64,000 nucleotides of DNA from Bifidobacterium moraviense. Lineage in GTDB: Bacteria > Actinomycetota > Actinomycetes > Actinomycetales > Bifidobacteriaceae. The notes beneath the pieces are model-generated. The model saw nothing but the letters and a program-made list of their open reading frames with translations. It was not told the origin of the DNA and did not search any database. Of this stretch, positions 44,460-53,413 are shown piece by piece (the first letter of the stretch is position 1; each line of letters opens with the position of its first letter). Location of the stretch: the NCBI RefSeq assembly GCF_012932365.1, contig NZ_JAAIIH010000009.1, positions 1 to 64,000 on the forward strand, given 5' to 3'. A program made the translations under genes and the position numbers.

Positions 44460-46992
44460 TGTGCACCTCCTTTCTAATATCTAAGGAATCGTTCCATGAC
44501 AGGAACGGTATGCCTGACCATTTCCCCTGGAGTGCGGCAAGAGATCCGAGGACTCCGGCGGATCCGGTCAGAAAATCACACGACAGTTTTAGTCCTTGAT
44601 TTCCTCGGACATAAAAACCGCCTTTACTTGGAATGATAAATAGTCGAAGAGAATCGCAATATGAGTTAATTACCTGATATTCCAGCTTGCTTTTATCGTC
44701 CTTTGCATTCAGAAAAGTCAAAAAGCCTGACATACCATATGCGTATGTTCCCTGTGCACACTGATAGTAGGTGCATGCGCGAACTAGGGACTCATACTCT
44801 TTGTCCAAGAGACATTCTCCGGTCGCTTTTCGCAAGGCATATAAAGCGATTGCAATACCGCATGACCCGGTTCCCAGATATGGCAGAGTTCTCCACTTTT
44901 CATCGTATTCCATGGTCATATTTTGGGTCAAAACACATTTTTTAATATCGTTTTGTATTGCATGTAGTGCATAATCCACATATTTTTCATCTCGATCAAC
45001 CGTTCTATAGATTTCGGCCCACAATAAGGCCGCGCCAGACCAGCCATATAATAATCCAGCGGATTCACATTCGACATCGTTGGTAAGCATGTTCTGCAAC
45101 TTTGATGAGGCTAAAAATAGTTCATCATATGATTTATTCGACCCGATACTTAGGTCATTTAGGCCGACGCCAGCCCATCCGGACCAATAAGTAGGATTAA
45201 TGGGGTTTGCCACGGGCAAAGAATGTGCTTCTCGAGCGAGTTCATCAAATCCCGCCATGCGTAAGCCATACTCCAAACCATCTTTGCCGGCGAATCCTCG
45301 GTTTTTAACGCCCGAAAGATGATTTAAAATCCATTGAGATGCTTTTTGAACCGATGCGGAATCTATTGGATCACCTGCCAAAGCTAACGTCGACAAAGCA
45401 CCCGCAACGCCATAAGGGTATCCCACCGAGGCTTGTACAGCATTAGGGCCAAATAGTTCTATATCACCGGGTAGAGCAACTGTAGCGCCTTCATCAAAAT
45501 GAAGGTGTGCCTTTATTCCCCGAGCTAGTCCATGTATTAAATCTTCAATAGAAGCGAGATTGACAGCTCGCTGATCCAAGGATAGCTGAGTATTTTTAGA
45601 TGTCTTTTGAATTATAGATTCGATGGAGTCTTCGTTAATATCGAGATGACTCTGCGCGTGTCTAGCGATTCGTATAATGCTTCCTTCATTGCCCTGATCT
45701 GTAATGGTGGCTTGAGGAAGAAGCATATCTAACTCCAGCAACCCTAATGAACAAAAATCTGCGTCGGTGCCGGTAAACCCTGTCAGAGGACCATATCCTG
45801 GTGCTATTTGTTTAATTCGCCATCCTTTATCCATTTTGTGCGCGAATTCAAAATCAATAAATTTAGGATTAACTCCGTTTTCCATAATGATATTTTTAGG
45901 GTGAATATCACCAAGAAGCCATCCGTGTCGATGAAAGAGCGACATTGCTTTATCAAGCTGTGAAACGGTATGATCAACCCATTGCCCAAAGGCAGCATTA
46001 TCTAGTTTCCAAGGAGCTGGCTTTAGTATGGGAGTTCTAAGCATGCATTCATGCTTAAGGTTGTTCCCTGGTATTTTCTCCATCACGAGATAAAGGTTTT
46101 CCCATGCTCTAAACATTCCGAATACCTGAGGCACAAAGCCCGTATCTTGTAATTCGGATAAGACATGTTCTTCGTGCTTCAAACGATATACAGCATCATG
46201 GCCGTCGGAATCAAGCGCCGTATATGGTCGCGCCTCCTTTAGTACAACGATAGTTCCTTTTGAAACGTATTCATCCGTCAACGCCTCTGCGGTATACACA
46301 CCTCCACCGCATGAAAAATGCATAGCTGATTTCATCTCGAATGGGAATGGTATAGATTGAGATTCTATGGATTCGTGTAGAAATTCCGGTATTTTCACCC
46401 AATCCGGCACGATAAAGGTAGGACGACGTACATCTTCCTCCTCGACTCCGTCGGGCCTTTTCAATACACTTATATATTTTGTCTTATCCTTAGGCGGGAT
46501 AAAAGCGCCGAAGCGATAGAATATAGGCCCGTTCCTCCAACGTCTATCCGAAAGGATATAGGGTCCTGACTCATTCCCAATAATGTCGTCTAACCCATTG
46601 AGAGTAGAATGAAACTCCAATTCGTTTACTGGATATATTGTAATATATTTTCCGGCAGCAGCCCTATCGGTATATTTACTGTTTTGATCAAAAAAATCAG
46701 CTTTTGTTGATAGATATTTAAATGCGACTTTTTTTGAAAAACAATAATTTGATACTTCTCTTAATATCTTTTCATAATTCCAAAGAGTTGCCGAGATGTG
46801 AATCTTCCATCCCTGTTCCGGAATTTTAACATTACTAGGACGACAATTTGTCCATGGGGTACCTTTATATATCTTCCAATTATTTGGAAAGTGAATTTCA
46901 TCATCAAGTCTTGGCGAAGATTGACGATCTGGTGGCTCATAGAAGGAACTGTTGGACTGACAGAATGGGATATATTTTAGGTCGATGGGCAC
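44440..46992 (-). CDS. lanKC: Class III lanthipeptide synthetase (LanKC)
   Basis: The 850-residue, three-domain enzyme has an N-terminal lyase region (about 1-220). The central Ser/Thr-kinase domain has VVLKEARPY (Lys), GDIHPKNIIM (catalytic loop Asp) and FIDFEFA. The C-terminal LanC-like cyclase domain (YWSGWAGVGL, LLYGWSGAALLWAE, LGTGSCGIAIALY) lacks the zinc triad of LanC, as in class III. It phosphorylates and eliminates Ser/Thr of LanA and forms lanthionine or labionin bridges. The start is GTG at 46990-46992 with AAGGAAAG upstream. GC is well below the genome level, which suggests recent transfer from a low-GC host. Confidence 0.92.
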   Translation of the reverse strand: MPIDLKYIPFCQSNSSFYEPPDRQSSPRLDDEIHFPNNWKIYKGTPWTNCRPSNVKIPEQGWKIHISATLWNYEKILREVSNYCFSKKVAFKYLSTKADFFDQNSKYTDRAAAGKYITIYPVNELEFHSTLNGLDDIIGNESGPYILSDRRWRNGPIFYRFGAFIPPKDKTKYISVLKRPDGVEEEDVRRPTFIVPDWVKIPEFLHESIESQSIPFPFEMKSAMHFSCGGGVYTAEALTDEYVSKGTIVVLKEARPYTALDSDGHDAVYRLKHEEHVLSELQDTGFVPQVFGMFRAWENLYLVMEKIPGNNLKHECMLRTPILKPAPWKLDNAAFGQWVDHTVSQLDKAMSLFHRHGWLLGDIHPKNIIMENGVNPKFIDFEFAHKMDKGWRIKQIAPGYGPLTGFTGTDADFCSLGLLELDMLLPQATITDQGNEGSIIRIARHAQSHLDINEDSIESIIQKTSKNTQLSLDQRAVNLASIEDLIHGLARGIKAHLHFDEGATVALPGDIELFGPNAVQASVGYPYGVAGALSTLALAGDPIDSASVQKASQWILNHLSGVKNRGFAGKDGLEYGLRMAGFDELAREAHSLPVANPINPTYWSGWAGVGLNDLSIGSNKSYDELFLASSKLQNMLTNDVECESAGLLYGWSGAALLWAEIYRTVDRDEKYVDYALHAIQNDIKKCVLTQNMTMEYDEKWRTLPYLGTGSCGIAIALYALRKATGECLLDKEYESLVRACTYYQCAQGTYAYGMSGFLTFLNAKDDKSKLEYQVINSYCDSLRLFIIPSKGGFYVRGNQGLKLSCDFLTGSAGVLGSLAALQGKWSGIPFLSWNDSLDIRKEVHNGKQRS

Positions 46993-47030
46993 GATTCTGT
47001 CTCTTTCCTTATTAATGGCTTATGACATTT

Positions 47031-47155
47031 TTATTACATCACCTATTCGCGTGCCGCGCGACCCGTTATGGGTTATCTGTCATCTCCAGATGACAAGAGA
47101 TAAGAGTCGATATAGATTTCCGTCCAGTCGTCGGCCTTGTCATCATATGATGATA
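47031..47155 (-). promoter_or_regulatory. lanKC promoter with two palindromes (sites D and D2)
   Basis: TGTCATC-TCCA-GATGACA lies at 47078-47095, and a second, slightly weaker copy TGTCATC-ATAT-GATGATA at 47138-47155, exactly 60 bp apart. The putative -10 TAATAA (47031-47036, minus strand) is centred 53 bp from the nearer site. This places the palindrome near -62, a usual activator position for LuxR-type regulators. Confidence 0.65.
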
Positions 47156-47363
47156 TATACATTTTTTGTATAGTTTATGTCTGTATTTGTTATAGAGTTA
47201 GTCAGAGTGTTGCTTATTTGACCTAGCGGAACATAGTGTATTTTGTGTAGATGTCCAATCGGTTGTAATCGGTGAAAAGTGATATATATGCAGCATATAT
47301 AAAATAACTATATTTTATAGTTAGATGAGGAATTATTGTAATAAATCGCCAAATTTCTTTTAG
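47156..47363. other. AT-rich gap between lasso exporter and lanKC promoter
   Basis: Very AT-rich, with short inverted runs such as ATATATGCAGCATATAT and AACTATATTTTATAGTT. It is a boundary between the lanthipeptide and lasso clusters, probably with the terminator of the lasso operon. No gene seen. Confidence 0.5.
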
Positions 47364-49136
47364 CTATGAGATATATTGTTCCGTTGCGAGATTGCGATAA
47401 AATGGTGCCGTTTTAAAAAGTTGTTTATGGGTTCCCGATCCGATAATCCGCCCTTGATTAAGTACATATATAAGATCGGAGTCAATTATCGTGGCGAGTC
47501 GATGCGCAACGATAATAAAAGTGCGGCCTTCTACCTGAGTCAATAGCTGAGTGATAAGGCGTTCGTTATCGGCGTCCAGGTTTGCGGTGGCTTCGTCGAG
47601 CAGGATGATTTTTGCCGTGGAAAGAAGGGCGCGGGCTATGGCGAGTCTTTGGCGTTCTCCGCCTGATAGCATGATTCCGTTTTCCCCTATCTGCATATCA
47701 AGACCTTTGTCGGATCGATCTAGCAGATGGGAGAGATTCACGGATTCCAATACCCGTCGGCATTCATCATCGCTACAATCGTTTGATCCGAGAAGTAGGT
47801 TCTCTCGTATGCTACCGGACAGTGCCGGTGAATCCTGTTCCACGTATGCGATGTGGCTGCGTAAATCGTCTCGATCACAGGTTGTTATGTCCTTACCGAG
47901 TACATTGATATTTCCGCTGGAAGGATCATAGAAACGTTCGATAAGTTGCAGGATCGTGCTTTTCCCTGCCCCTGAGGGCCCGACAAGTGCCGTGACACTT
48001 CCTTGGGATATGGAGAGATTCAGGTCACGCAGAATTGGTTTGGATCCATAGGAGAAGTAGACGTGTTGGAATTCCACCGCTGGCGGACGGGGCCCGCTGT
48101 GTGCCAGCGGCATATGTTCATTGATTGTTGCGACGACGGTGTCAGAGTCCTTTTCTTCGGGAATATCCAATATTTCCCGTATACGGTTCATTGCGGCCAT
48201 TGAATTGCCGATTTGTGAGCCTGCGTAAATGATCTGGCTGAGCGGTGAGATGCTGATGAACAGCAACATGATGAACTGAGTAAGTTTCTCTACGGATAGC
48301 AGCCCTGTGGTTACGCGCCATAATCCCAGACCGAACACAATGATAGCTGCGAGTTGCAGGGCTATCGTGGCCAGTGGATTGACGATCGACTGGATTTTGG
48401 CAATCTTGAGTCCGGACAGGCGGACGCGGTTGATCAAGGCGGCAATAACCTTATTCTCGTTCTCGAAGCCGTTTGAAGCGCGTATGGTGCGGATGCCGGC
48501 GAGATCACGATTGAGCGTGGAGGTAAGGTCGCCGAGCGTGTATTGGCTGTCATAGCTTGCTCGTTCGATGAATTTAGCGGACAGCAGCATGAGCGTGAAT
48601 ACCGTAAGGAGCAAGGTGATCGCTGTGCCGAATAGGATCGGGTCAAGCATTGCCATAAACGCAGCGGAACCGATGACGGTGATGAAACCTGATGCAAGGG
48701 CTGATGTGCACTGCATGAATGCATTACGCAGTTGTGAGGTGTCGTTGCCGACACGGCTGAGCAGGTCGCCGGAGTCACGTTGATCGTATTCGCGTATGGG
48801 CAGACGTAGCAGGTGTTTGCTTAGTGCGAGACGAGCATCCCTTACGATATCCTCCCCTGTGCTCTGCAATTGGTAGTTCTGTAGGGCTGATATAGCTCCT
48901 GAAGCGGTGACGAGTAACAGCATTCCGGCAATGACGGGCCACTGGGGAACCTGGAATACACCATTCTGGAAGAAGTTGGTCATGTACTTAGGCACGAGCA
49001 GCGTCATAACGGCTCCTATGGCTCCAAGACATAGGATGAGTGCCAGCCGTCCTCGGTATTTTCGGAGAGGAGAAATCAGATTGTACATGGAGGCATGTTT
49101 CATGTGCATGGTGTCGTCCGGGTCGTTGGCGGTCAT
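47364..49136 (-). CDS. Lasso peptide ABC exporter (fused membrane and ATPase domains)
   Basis: This 590-residue half-transporter has six membrane helices (residues about 30-310), then an ATPase domain with Walker A GPSGAGKST, signature MLSGGERQRLAIARAL, Walker B IILLDEATANLD and H-loop VAHR. It has no N-terminal C39 peptidase domain, as expected for lasso D proteins, which export an already mature peptide and give immunity. The start overlaps the B2 stop by four bases, making it the last gene of the lasso operon. Confidence 0.9.
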   Translation of the reverse strand: MTANDPDDTMHMKHASMYNLISPLRKYRGRLALILCLGAIGAVMTLLVPKYMTNFFQNGVFQVPQWPVIAGMLLLVTASGAISALQNYQLQSTGEDIVRDARLALSKHLLRLPIREYDQRDSGDLLSRVGNDTSQLRNAFMQCTSALASGFITVIGSAAFMAMLDPILFGTAITLLLTVFTLMLLSAKFIERASYDSQYTLGDLTSTLNRDLAGIRTIRASNGFENENKVIAALINRVRLSGLKIAKIQSIVNPLATIALQLAAIIVFGLGLWRVTTGLLSVEKLTQFIMLLFISISPLSQIIYAGSQIGNSMAAMNRIREILDIPEEKDSDTVVATINEHMPLAHSGPRPPAVEFQHVYFSYGSKPILRDLNLSISQGSVTALVGPSGAGKSTILQLIERFYDPSSGNINVLGKDITTCDRDDLRSHIAYVEQDSPALSGSIRENLLLGSNDCSDDECRRVLESVNLSHLLDRSDKGLDMQIGENGIMLSGGERQRLAIARALLSTAKIILLDEATANLDADNERLITQLLTQVEGRTFIIVAHRLATIIDSDLIYVLNQGRIIGSGTHKQLFKTAPFYRNLATEQYIS

Positions 49137-49561
49137 TGCGTATCTTTCCGTTCGGAACTGGTTCTGGTGATGGTGTACCGTCTGACGGCATCAGGTTCGC
49201 CGATGGGTATGCCGTTGGCTTCGACCCAGGCGTGTGCGCGAAAGGGACGATCGGTGAACCCGGTGCACCATGTGACGGATCGGCGAGATATGCGGCATGC
49301 CGCCGCCGTGGAGAGCGACCGAAGCAGACAACCCTGCTGGCTGCGGCATCTGCGGCTTACCGAACATACGGCGTTGCGGTAACGCTTCGCCATGTCGGCA
49401 TCGGCTGGCGGATACCGTTCGGACCACGTTTCAAGCCGGCGGCAGAACTTTCCGATTCGTTGTCGTTCCATCCGTCTTCCGATAATGATGGCAATCAGCG
49501 CCACCAGGCGGTCGTGAAAGTTGACGCGTGTGGTTGCTTCCGGCTGTAGAGGGATACTCAT
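49133..49561 (-). CDS. Lasso peptide leader protease B2
   Basis: The 142-residue protein has the transglutaminase-like pattern of lasso B2 proteins: Cys in QQGCLLRSLSTA and His in PFRAHAWVEANG, with an Asp nearby completing the triad. It cleaves the leader of the precursor, presented by B1, so that the cyclase can act. The start at 49561 overlaps the B1 stop (ATGA) and gives an N terminus of family length; the longer frame lacks a better site. Many Arg residues make it basic. Confidence 0.88.
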   Translation of the reverse strand: MSIPLQPEATTRVNFHDRLVALIAIIIGRRMERQRIGKFCRRLETWSERYPPADADMAKRYRNAVCSVSRRCRSQQGCLLRSLSTAAACRISRRSVTWCTGFTDRPFRAHAWVEANGIPIGEPDAVRRYTITRTSSERKDTQ

Positions 49562-49830
49562 AGGCGCACGTGCTTCCCTATATCGGCGAGGAATCGTTCC
49601 GTATCCCGGACGATGATTTGTCTGTCGGTCTGATATTCTTCGGCGATTGCGTTCATGCAATCCTCGACGGTTTTGCCGTGCATCAGACCGTCGAGGATGA
49701 TTCGGCCTATTTCGTTGACCTGCAGGTATTCGCCGGTGTCGTTGACGAATACGATTGCCCCTCCCTCTTTGGGATATAGGGATATCTGGTCTTTCAGGCT
49801 GGTGTTCGCCATCGTGTTATCGGTTTGCAT
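49558..49830 (-). CDS. Lasso peptide B1 protein (PqqD-like recognition element)
   Basis: This 90-residue PqqD-like protein is a winged-helix RiPP recognition element (GGAIVFVNDTGEYLQVNEIGRIILDGL). B1 binds the YxxP-containing leader and delivers it to B2. It overlaps the cyclase gene by 14 bp and B2 by four. Separate B1 and B2 genes are the rule in Gram-positive lasso clusters. Confidence 0.9.
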   Translation of the reverse strand: MQTDNTMANTSLKDQISLYPKEGGAIVFVNDTGEYLQVNEIGRIILDGLMHGKTVEDCMNAIAEEYQTDRQIIVRDTERFLADIGKHVRL

Positions 49831-51406
49831 GTCTTAGCCACCTTTCCACTGCCGCGACTCGTTGCATTTCAAACAGAAACGTGATGTCAGGCATCGGCAT
49901 GGAAGCTCGACGCCGTACGGCTGGTATATCGATCAGTCCTTCTTCGTCCAGCACTCCGCCGGCGATTGAGTCGAGCAGCGTGTCTTTCGAGCGTTGCCAT
50001 GCCAGATACAGTGAATATGAGTGATCGCCTTTGACGGGACGCCGGAATATCGTTTCGGGGACTATACCCTTGAGCGCCCGGTACAATACGGCTTTGTGTA
50101 GATTTCCCTCGGTGCGTGCACTGATTGGGGCGCATAGCGCATAGCCCACGATTCCACGGTCCAGGTAGGGGGAGCGGAACGTTATGTCGTCGGAGGCGAA
50201 CGTCCGATTAACCTGATTGAGCATTCGTGCCTGCATTGACAGAGAGTAGAGCGCCTGATGACGGCTTCGGTCGGGGCTTAATGGCCGAATGTCGGCGTGT
50301 TTCAATTGTGATTCAATGGCGCCATATAGGGTATCCCTGGCTTTCGCGGTCAGGAATTCGGGAATGCGTATGGCATCGTGCCATCCACAAGGCGAGGAGC
50401 GATGGCCATGATCTTGTTCCGCGTCCAGGAGCGATGACCGTAATTCCTCATGCAGATCGGTGCTGTCGGTCAGATCGAGAATTGCCTGATAGGGTGGGAC
50501 CCGGTAATCGGCGCTGTATTGTCTTCGAATGTCCCGTAGCCGCAGCGGGTGTTCCCGCAGACAACTCCATGATGAGGATGGCATGGATGCGAACAGCTCG
50601 TCTCCTCCGAAACCCGTGACATGGATACGGCTTGTGTCTGCTTCCATTTCGGAGATTCGGCTGAGATAGCCTTCGATATCGCTCCAGAAGACCGGTTCTT
50701 CAGGTATCTCTCTGTTGGGATATTCGGCTGTGGATTCGAATGATCTGTTTCCATCCACGACTCGGCCGATTTTGATGAGTGGCATCCGAACGTCCTCGGA
50801 GATTCGCTCGGCCCATCGGGAATCCTGATTCATTGGATCGTCGGGTGTTTCATGATACAGGGGCATACGAACCCCCTCACTGGCGAAGATGTATGCGATG
50901 GCGGCGGAATCCACTCCTCCGGACACATCGGCGGATAGTGGTGCCTCATTGCGCCACTCATCCGCGATCGTCAGGAAACGGCTCCTTAGCGATGCCAGAA
51001 TTACGTCGTTTGAAACATGTTTTATGGGTGAAGGTTCCGCTCTCGTATATCGCGGCCTATTGGATTTGTCGAGGTGCAGTGTGGTTGCGGCGGGTACGGA
51101 ATGTATGTTCCTCCATGGGGATTTGTCCCCTCGCAGGCTGTCAGGGAGCGAAGGCAGCAGATCCATGATGATGCGTTCCAGGTCAAGATCGGCGTTCGTG
51201 ATGCTTGCAAGCCGGAAGGCGCTGTCCGACAGGAGCACTTCATCTTCGGAGACGGTCCAGAACATGCGATCGCCACTCAACAGAGGAACCTGGACGCATG
51301 TTCCCTCGTCATTGATGCTGATGGAGGCGGGAAGCTTCGAACGGTCCGTCGGCTTCCCGCCGCGGACAATCACGGTACGGTTTGGGTTCTTATGCGTAAA
51401 CGGCAT
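49817..51406 (-). CDS. Lasso cyclase C (asparagine synthetase homologue)
   Basis: The 529-residue protein has an N-terminal glutaminase-like part without the catalytic Cys and a C-terminal synthetase domain with the ATP-pyrophosphate motif SADVSGGVDSAAIAY. The ATP-dependent enzyme activates the Asp side chain of the core and joins it to the freed N terminus, making the macrolactam that traps the tail. It follows the precursor gene by 55 bp. The ATG at 51406 is preferred to the GTG one codon before it because of the spacing to AGGGAA. Confidence 0.92.
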   Translation of the reverse strand: MPFTHKNPNRTVIVRGGKPTDRSKLPASISINDEGTCVQVPLLSGDRMFWTVSEDEVLLSDSAFRLASITNADLDLERIIMDLLPSLPDSLRGDKSPWRNIHSVPAATTLHLDKSNRPRYTRAEPSPIKHVSNDVILASLRSRFLTIADEWRNEAPLSADVSGGVDSAAIAYIFASEGVRMPLYHETPDDPMNQDSRWAERISEDVRMPLIKIGRVVDGNRSFESTAEYPNREIPEEPVFWSDIEGYLSRISEMEADTSRIHVTGFGGDELFASMPSSSWSCLREHPLRLRDIRRQYSADYRVPPYQAILDLTDSTDLHEELRSSLLDAEQDHGHRSSPCGWHDAIRIPEFLTAKARDTLYGAIESQLKHADIRPLSPDRSRHQALYSLSMQARMLNQVNRTFASDDITFRSPYLDRGIVGYALCAPISARTEGNLHKAVLYRALKGIVPETIFRRPVKGDHSYSLYLAWQRSKDTLLDSIAGGVLDEEGLIDIPAVRRRASMPMPDITFLFEMQRVAAVERWLRHANR

Positions 51407-51460
51407 CACGTTTCCCTATCCTGATACAGCTAGGGATCATCAATATATGCAGGGTTTCGG

Positions 51461-51589
51461 TCAGTTCGATCCCCAAGGGAACGGGGCCTTGGCTCCGCCA
51501 ACATCGACATAGTTGCCGAACCATACGCCATTGGTTGCTTCCTTGAATGATGCGATGACCTCAACGACAGGAGGCACATAATCCTTCAT
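51461..51589 (-). CDS. Lasso peptide precursor A
   Basis: The precursor is 42 residues. The leader (1-20) has Y4-x2-P7 and F15, the B1 recognition pattern, and Thr at position 19, the penultimate leader residue required for processing. The predicted core (21-42) begins GVWFGNYVD and ends PFPWGSN. It has Gly1 and Asp9 for a nine-residue ring, no Cys (class II type), and bulky Phe/Pro/Trp near the tail as plugs. An AGGAG site seven bases before ATG supports translation. The gene is first in the operon, behind the palindromic promoter. Confidence 0.92.
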   Translation of the reverse strand: MKDYVPPVVEVIASFKEATNGVWFGNYVDVGGAKAPFPWGSN

Positions 51590-51648
51590 CTTCGTTCTCC
51601 TCATGTTCTGTATATGGAACCGGATTGCATGCCGGTGCATGCCATTCC

Positions 51649-51725
51649 AGTTAACCTGATTTGGATGGTACATCCAAGAATGTGTTTGGTGTTTGTCATC
51701 TTCGGATGACAAACACCAAACACAT
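51649..51725 (-). promoter_or_regulatory. Lasso operon promoter with 21-bp palindrome (site E)
   Basis: The core TGTCATC-TTCG-GATGACA (51694-51711) is extended to 21-bp perfect arms (51680-51725). The putative -10 TTAACT (51649-51654, minus strand, context GGTTAACTG) is centred 51 bp from the palindrome centre. The same GGTTAACTG at the same distance follows site F. Another -10 candidate, TATACA at 51609-51614, exists. Confidence 0.65.
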
Positions 51726-51759
51726 GGACCTATGGGAGCGGGTGATCCGCCGGCGTTTT

Positions 51760-52443
51760 TCAGTCTTCCTTCCAGAGCTGGCCGCGGGAACCCTCTTTTA
51801 CCACGGTGCCTTTATCCAGTACCACAACATCATCGGTAATCGGCTTCAGTCTGCCGTCCGGTTCGGATGCGATGAGCACCGCAACGCCACGATTCGCCTG
51901 CTTCCGTATCTGCTCGCAGATCCAATTCGTGCCCGATTGATCAAGTGCCTGGAGCGGTTCGTCTACGATCAGGGCTTTGGGGTTGGGAAGCAGAGCTATA
52001 GCGAATCGCATTTTGAGGACACCGATCGGAGCGAGATCGTGGAGCTTGACGGTGAGAAGATTCTGCAGTTCGGTCATGTGAATGATCCCGTCAAGAAGCG
52101 AATCAGACGTCCCGGCCCAGAGCGCCTTCCAACGAAGATAGGTTCCGGCCGAGTAATACGGGGACAGTGAAATGGCTTCGGGCATTGCACTCACAACGTT
52201 TTTTGGTATACGGGATGTGCCATAGGGTTTGCCACAGGTGGATATGCATCCGGAATCCGGGATATCCAGTCCCAACAGCATCCGGAGAACAGTTGTTTTG
52301 CCGGCGTCATGCGGTCCCATCAGAACGGTGACTCGACCTGCATAGGCGGCAAATGAGATCCCATGCAATTCGCGACCGGCATGATTGAATGAGACGTTCT
52401 CAAACGCGATGATGGGTGAAGCCGAATCGGGCAGCTGGCACAT
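51760..52443 (-). CDS. Orphan ABC ATPase with degenerate signature motif
   Basis: The 227-residue protein resembles a nucleotide-binding subunit. Walker A is GPHDAGKTT and Walker B is ALIVDEPLQALD. Where LSGGQ should be there is LAPIGVLKMRFAIAL, and the H-loop His is replaced (ASEPDG). Hydrolysis is therefore doubtful. No permease gene lies beside it. The start at 52443 has AAAGGAAAACG; an upstream in-frame ATG at 52476 lacks one. Its own palindromic promoter puts it in the RiPP regulon, so it may be a remnant of an immunity transporter or have another role. Confidence 0.8.
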   Translation of the reverse strand: MCQLPDSASPIIAFENVSFNHAGRELHGISFAAYAGRVTVLMGPHDAGKTTVLRMLLGLDIPDSGCISTCGKPYGTSRIPKNVVSAMPEAISLSPYYSAGTYLRWKALWAGTSDSLLDGIIHMTELQNLLTVKLHDLAPIGVLKMRFAIALLPNPKALIVDEPLQALDQSGTNWICEQIRKQANRGVAVLIASEPDGRLKPITDDVVVLDKGTVVKEGSRGQLWKED

Positions 52444-52592
52444 CGTTTTCCTTTCTTCGATTGACCCGAGCCGCAATAATCGAAGTCCCCCCCCCTAACG
52501 GTTTTTGGATACTGCCCTATCTTAGGGGATGGCAGAAGTGACGTGATATATATGCTAGGTTTGTTCCGTTCGCTTGAGCGATGGACATAGAC

Positions 52593-52670
52593 AGTTAACC
52601 AGTTCGCTCTATTCTCCAATAAAAGGATTGTGGTGTTTGTCATCTGAAGATGACAAACACCACAATCCTT
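52593..52670 (-). promoter_or_regulatory. Palindrome with 22-bp arms between regulator 2 and the orphan ATPase (site F)
   Basis: TGTCATC-TGAA-GATGACA (52638-52655) is extended to 22-bp perfect arms (52623-52670). On the minus strand the hairpin is followed by TTTTATT, so it can also terminate the regulator 2 transcript. A TTAACT -10 candidate lies at 52593-52598, centred 51 bp away. Confidence 0.7.
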
Positions 52671-52689
52671 GAGATGAATATCGTGATTT

Positions 52690-53397
52690 TTATGCTGGTT
52701 TGCCGCCTGTTATTTGGTCCAGCCCCGATTGATACCAGGCTATGGCGATTTGAACCCGGTCCCGCATGTGCATTCTGGCCAATATGCGGCTTACCGTGCG
52801 CCGTACCGATGTCGTTTCGATGAATAGGCGCTCCGCGATTTCCTGATTGGACAAGCCTGCCGCCACGAGTTCCGCGACTTCACGTTCCCGCTTGGAAAGT
52901 CCGTCGAATAGGCTTCGTAGCAGCTTGATGCGGGTGTTGTCCGATATGGGCCGAACCCCGCGATTGAGCACTTCACCGGTGATTCTCGGTGTCAATACCG
53001 CATCTCCGTTATGCACGGCGTGTACGGCGTCACGTAGCTGTTTGGGGGTCGCATCCTTGAGCAGGAATCCGGATGCCCCGCGCGCCAATCCGTCGAAGGC
53101 GTAATCGTCCTCATCGTATGTGGTCAGGATCAGTATCTGGATTTGGGGGAATTGCTCCTTGATGATGCCCGTCGCCTCTATGCCGTCCATGACGGGCATG
53201 CGCACGTCCATCAGAATCACGTCAGGCAGTTGCTGCGGTGATTGCCGTAGGAACTCGATTGCTTGGGCGCCGTCCGCGGCCTGTGAGCTGACGATGATGT
53301 TCGGATCGTTGTTCAGCATCATCATGAAGCCGGTGCGCGCCCCTCGCATGTCATCGACCAGCATGACCTTGATGATGTCGTCTCTTGCATCCTTCAT
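52690..53397 (-). CDS. LuxR/NarL-family response regulator 2
   Basis: The 235-residue regulator has a receiver domain with phospho-Asp in VILMDVRMPV and a LuxR-type helix-turn-helix (LSKREREVAELVAAGLSNQEIAERLFIETTSVRRTVSRIL). It is related to regulator 1 throughout, and the recognition helix is nearly identical, so both may bind the same palindrome. It follows kinase 2 by 16 bp. GC is uniform along the gene, unlike regulator 1. Confidence 0.92.
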   Translation of the reverse strand: MKDARDDIIKVMLVDDMRGARTGFMMMLNNDPNIIVSSQAADGAQAIEFLRQSPQQLPDVILMDVRMPVMDGIEATGIIKEQFPQIQILILTTYDEDDYAFDGLARGASGFLLKDATPKQLRDAVHAVHNGDAVLTPRITGEVLNRGVRPISDNTRIKLLRSLFDGLSKREREVAELVAAGLSNQEIAERLFIETTSVRRTVSRILARMHMRDRVQIAIAWYQSGLDQITGGKPA

Positions 53398-53413
53398 GGT
53401 TCTTCCGTTTCTT

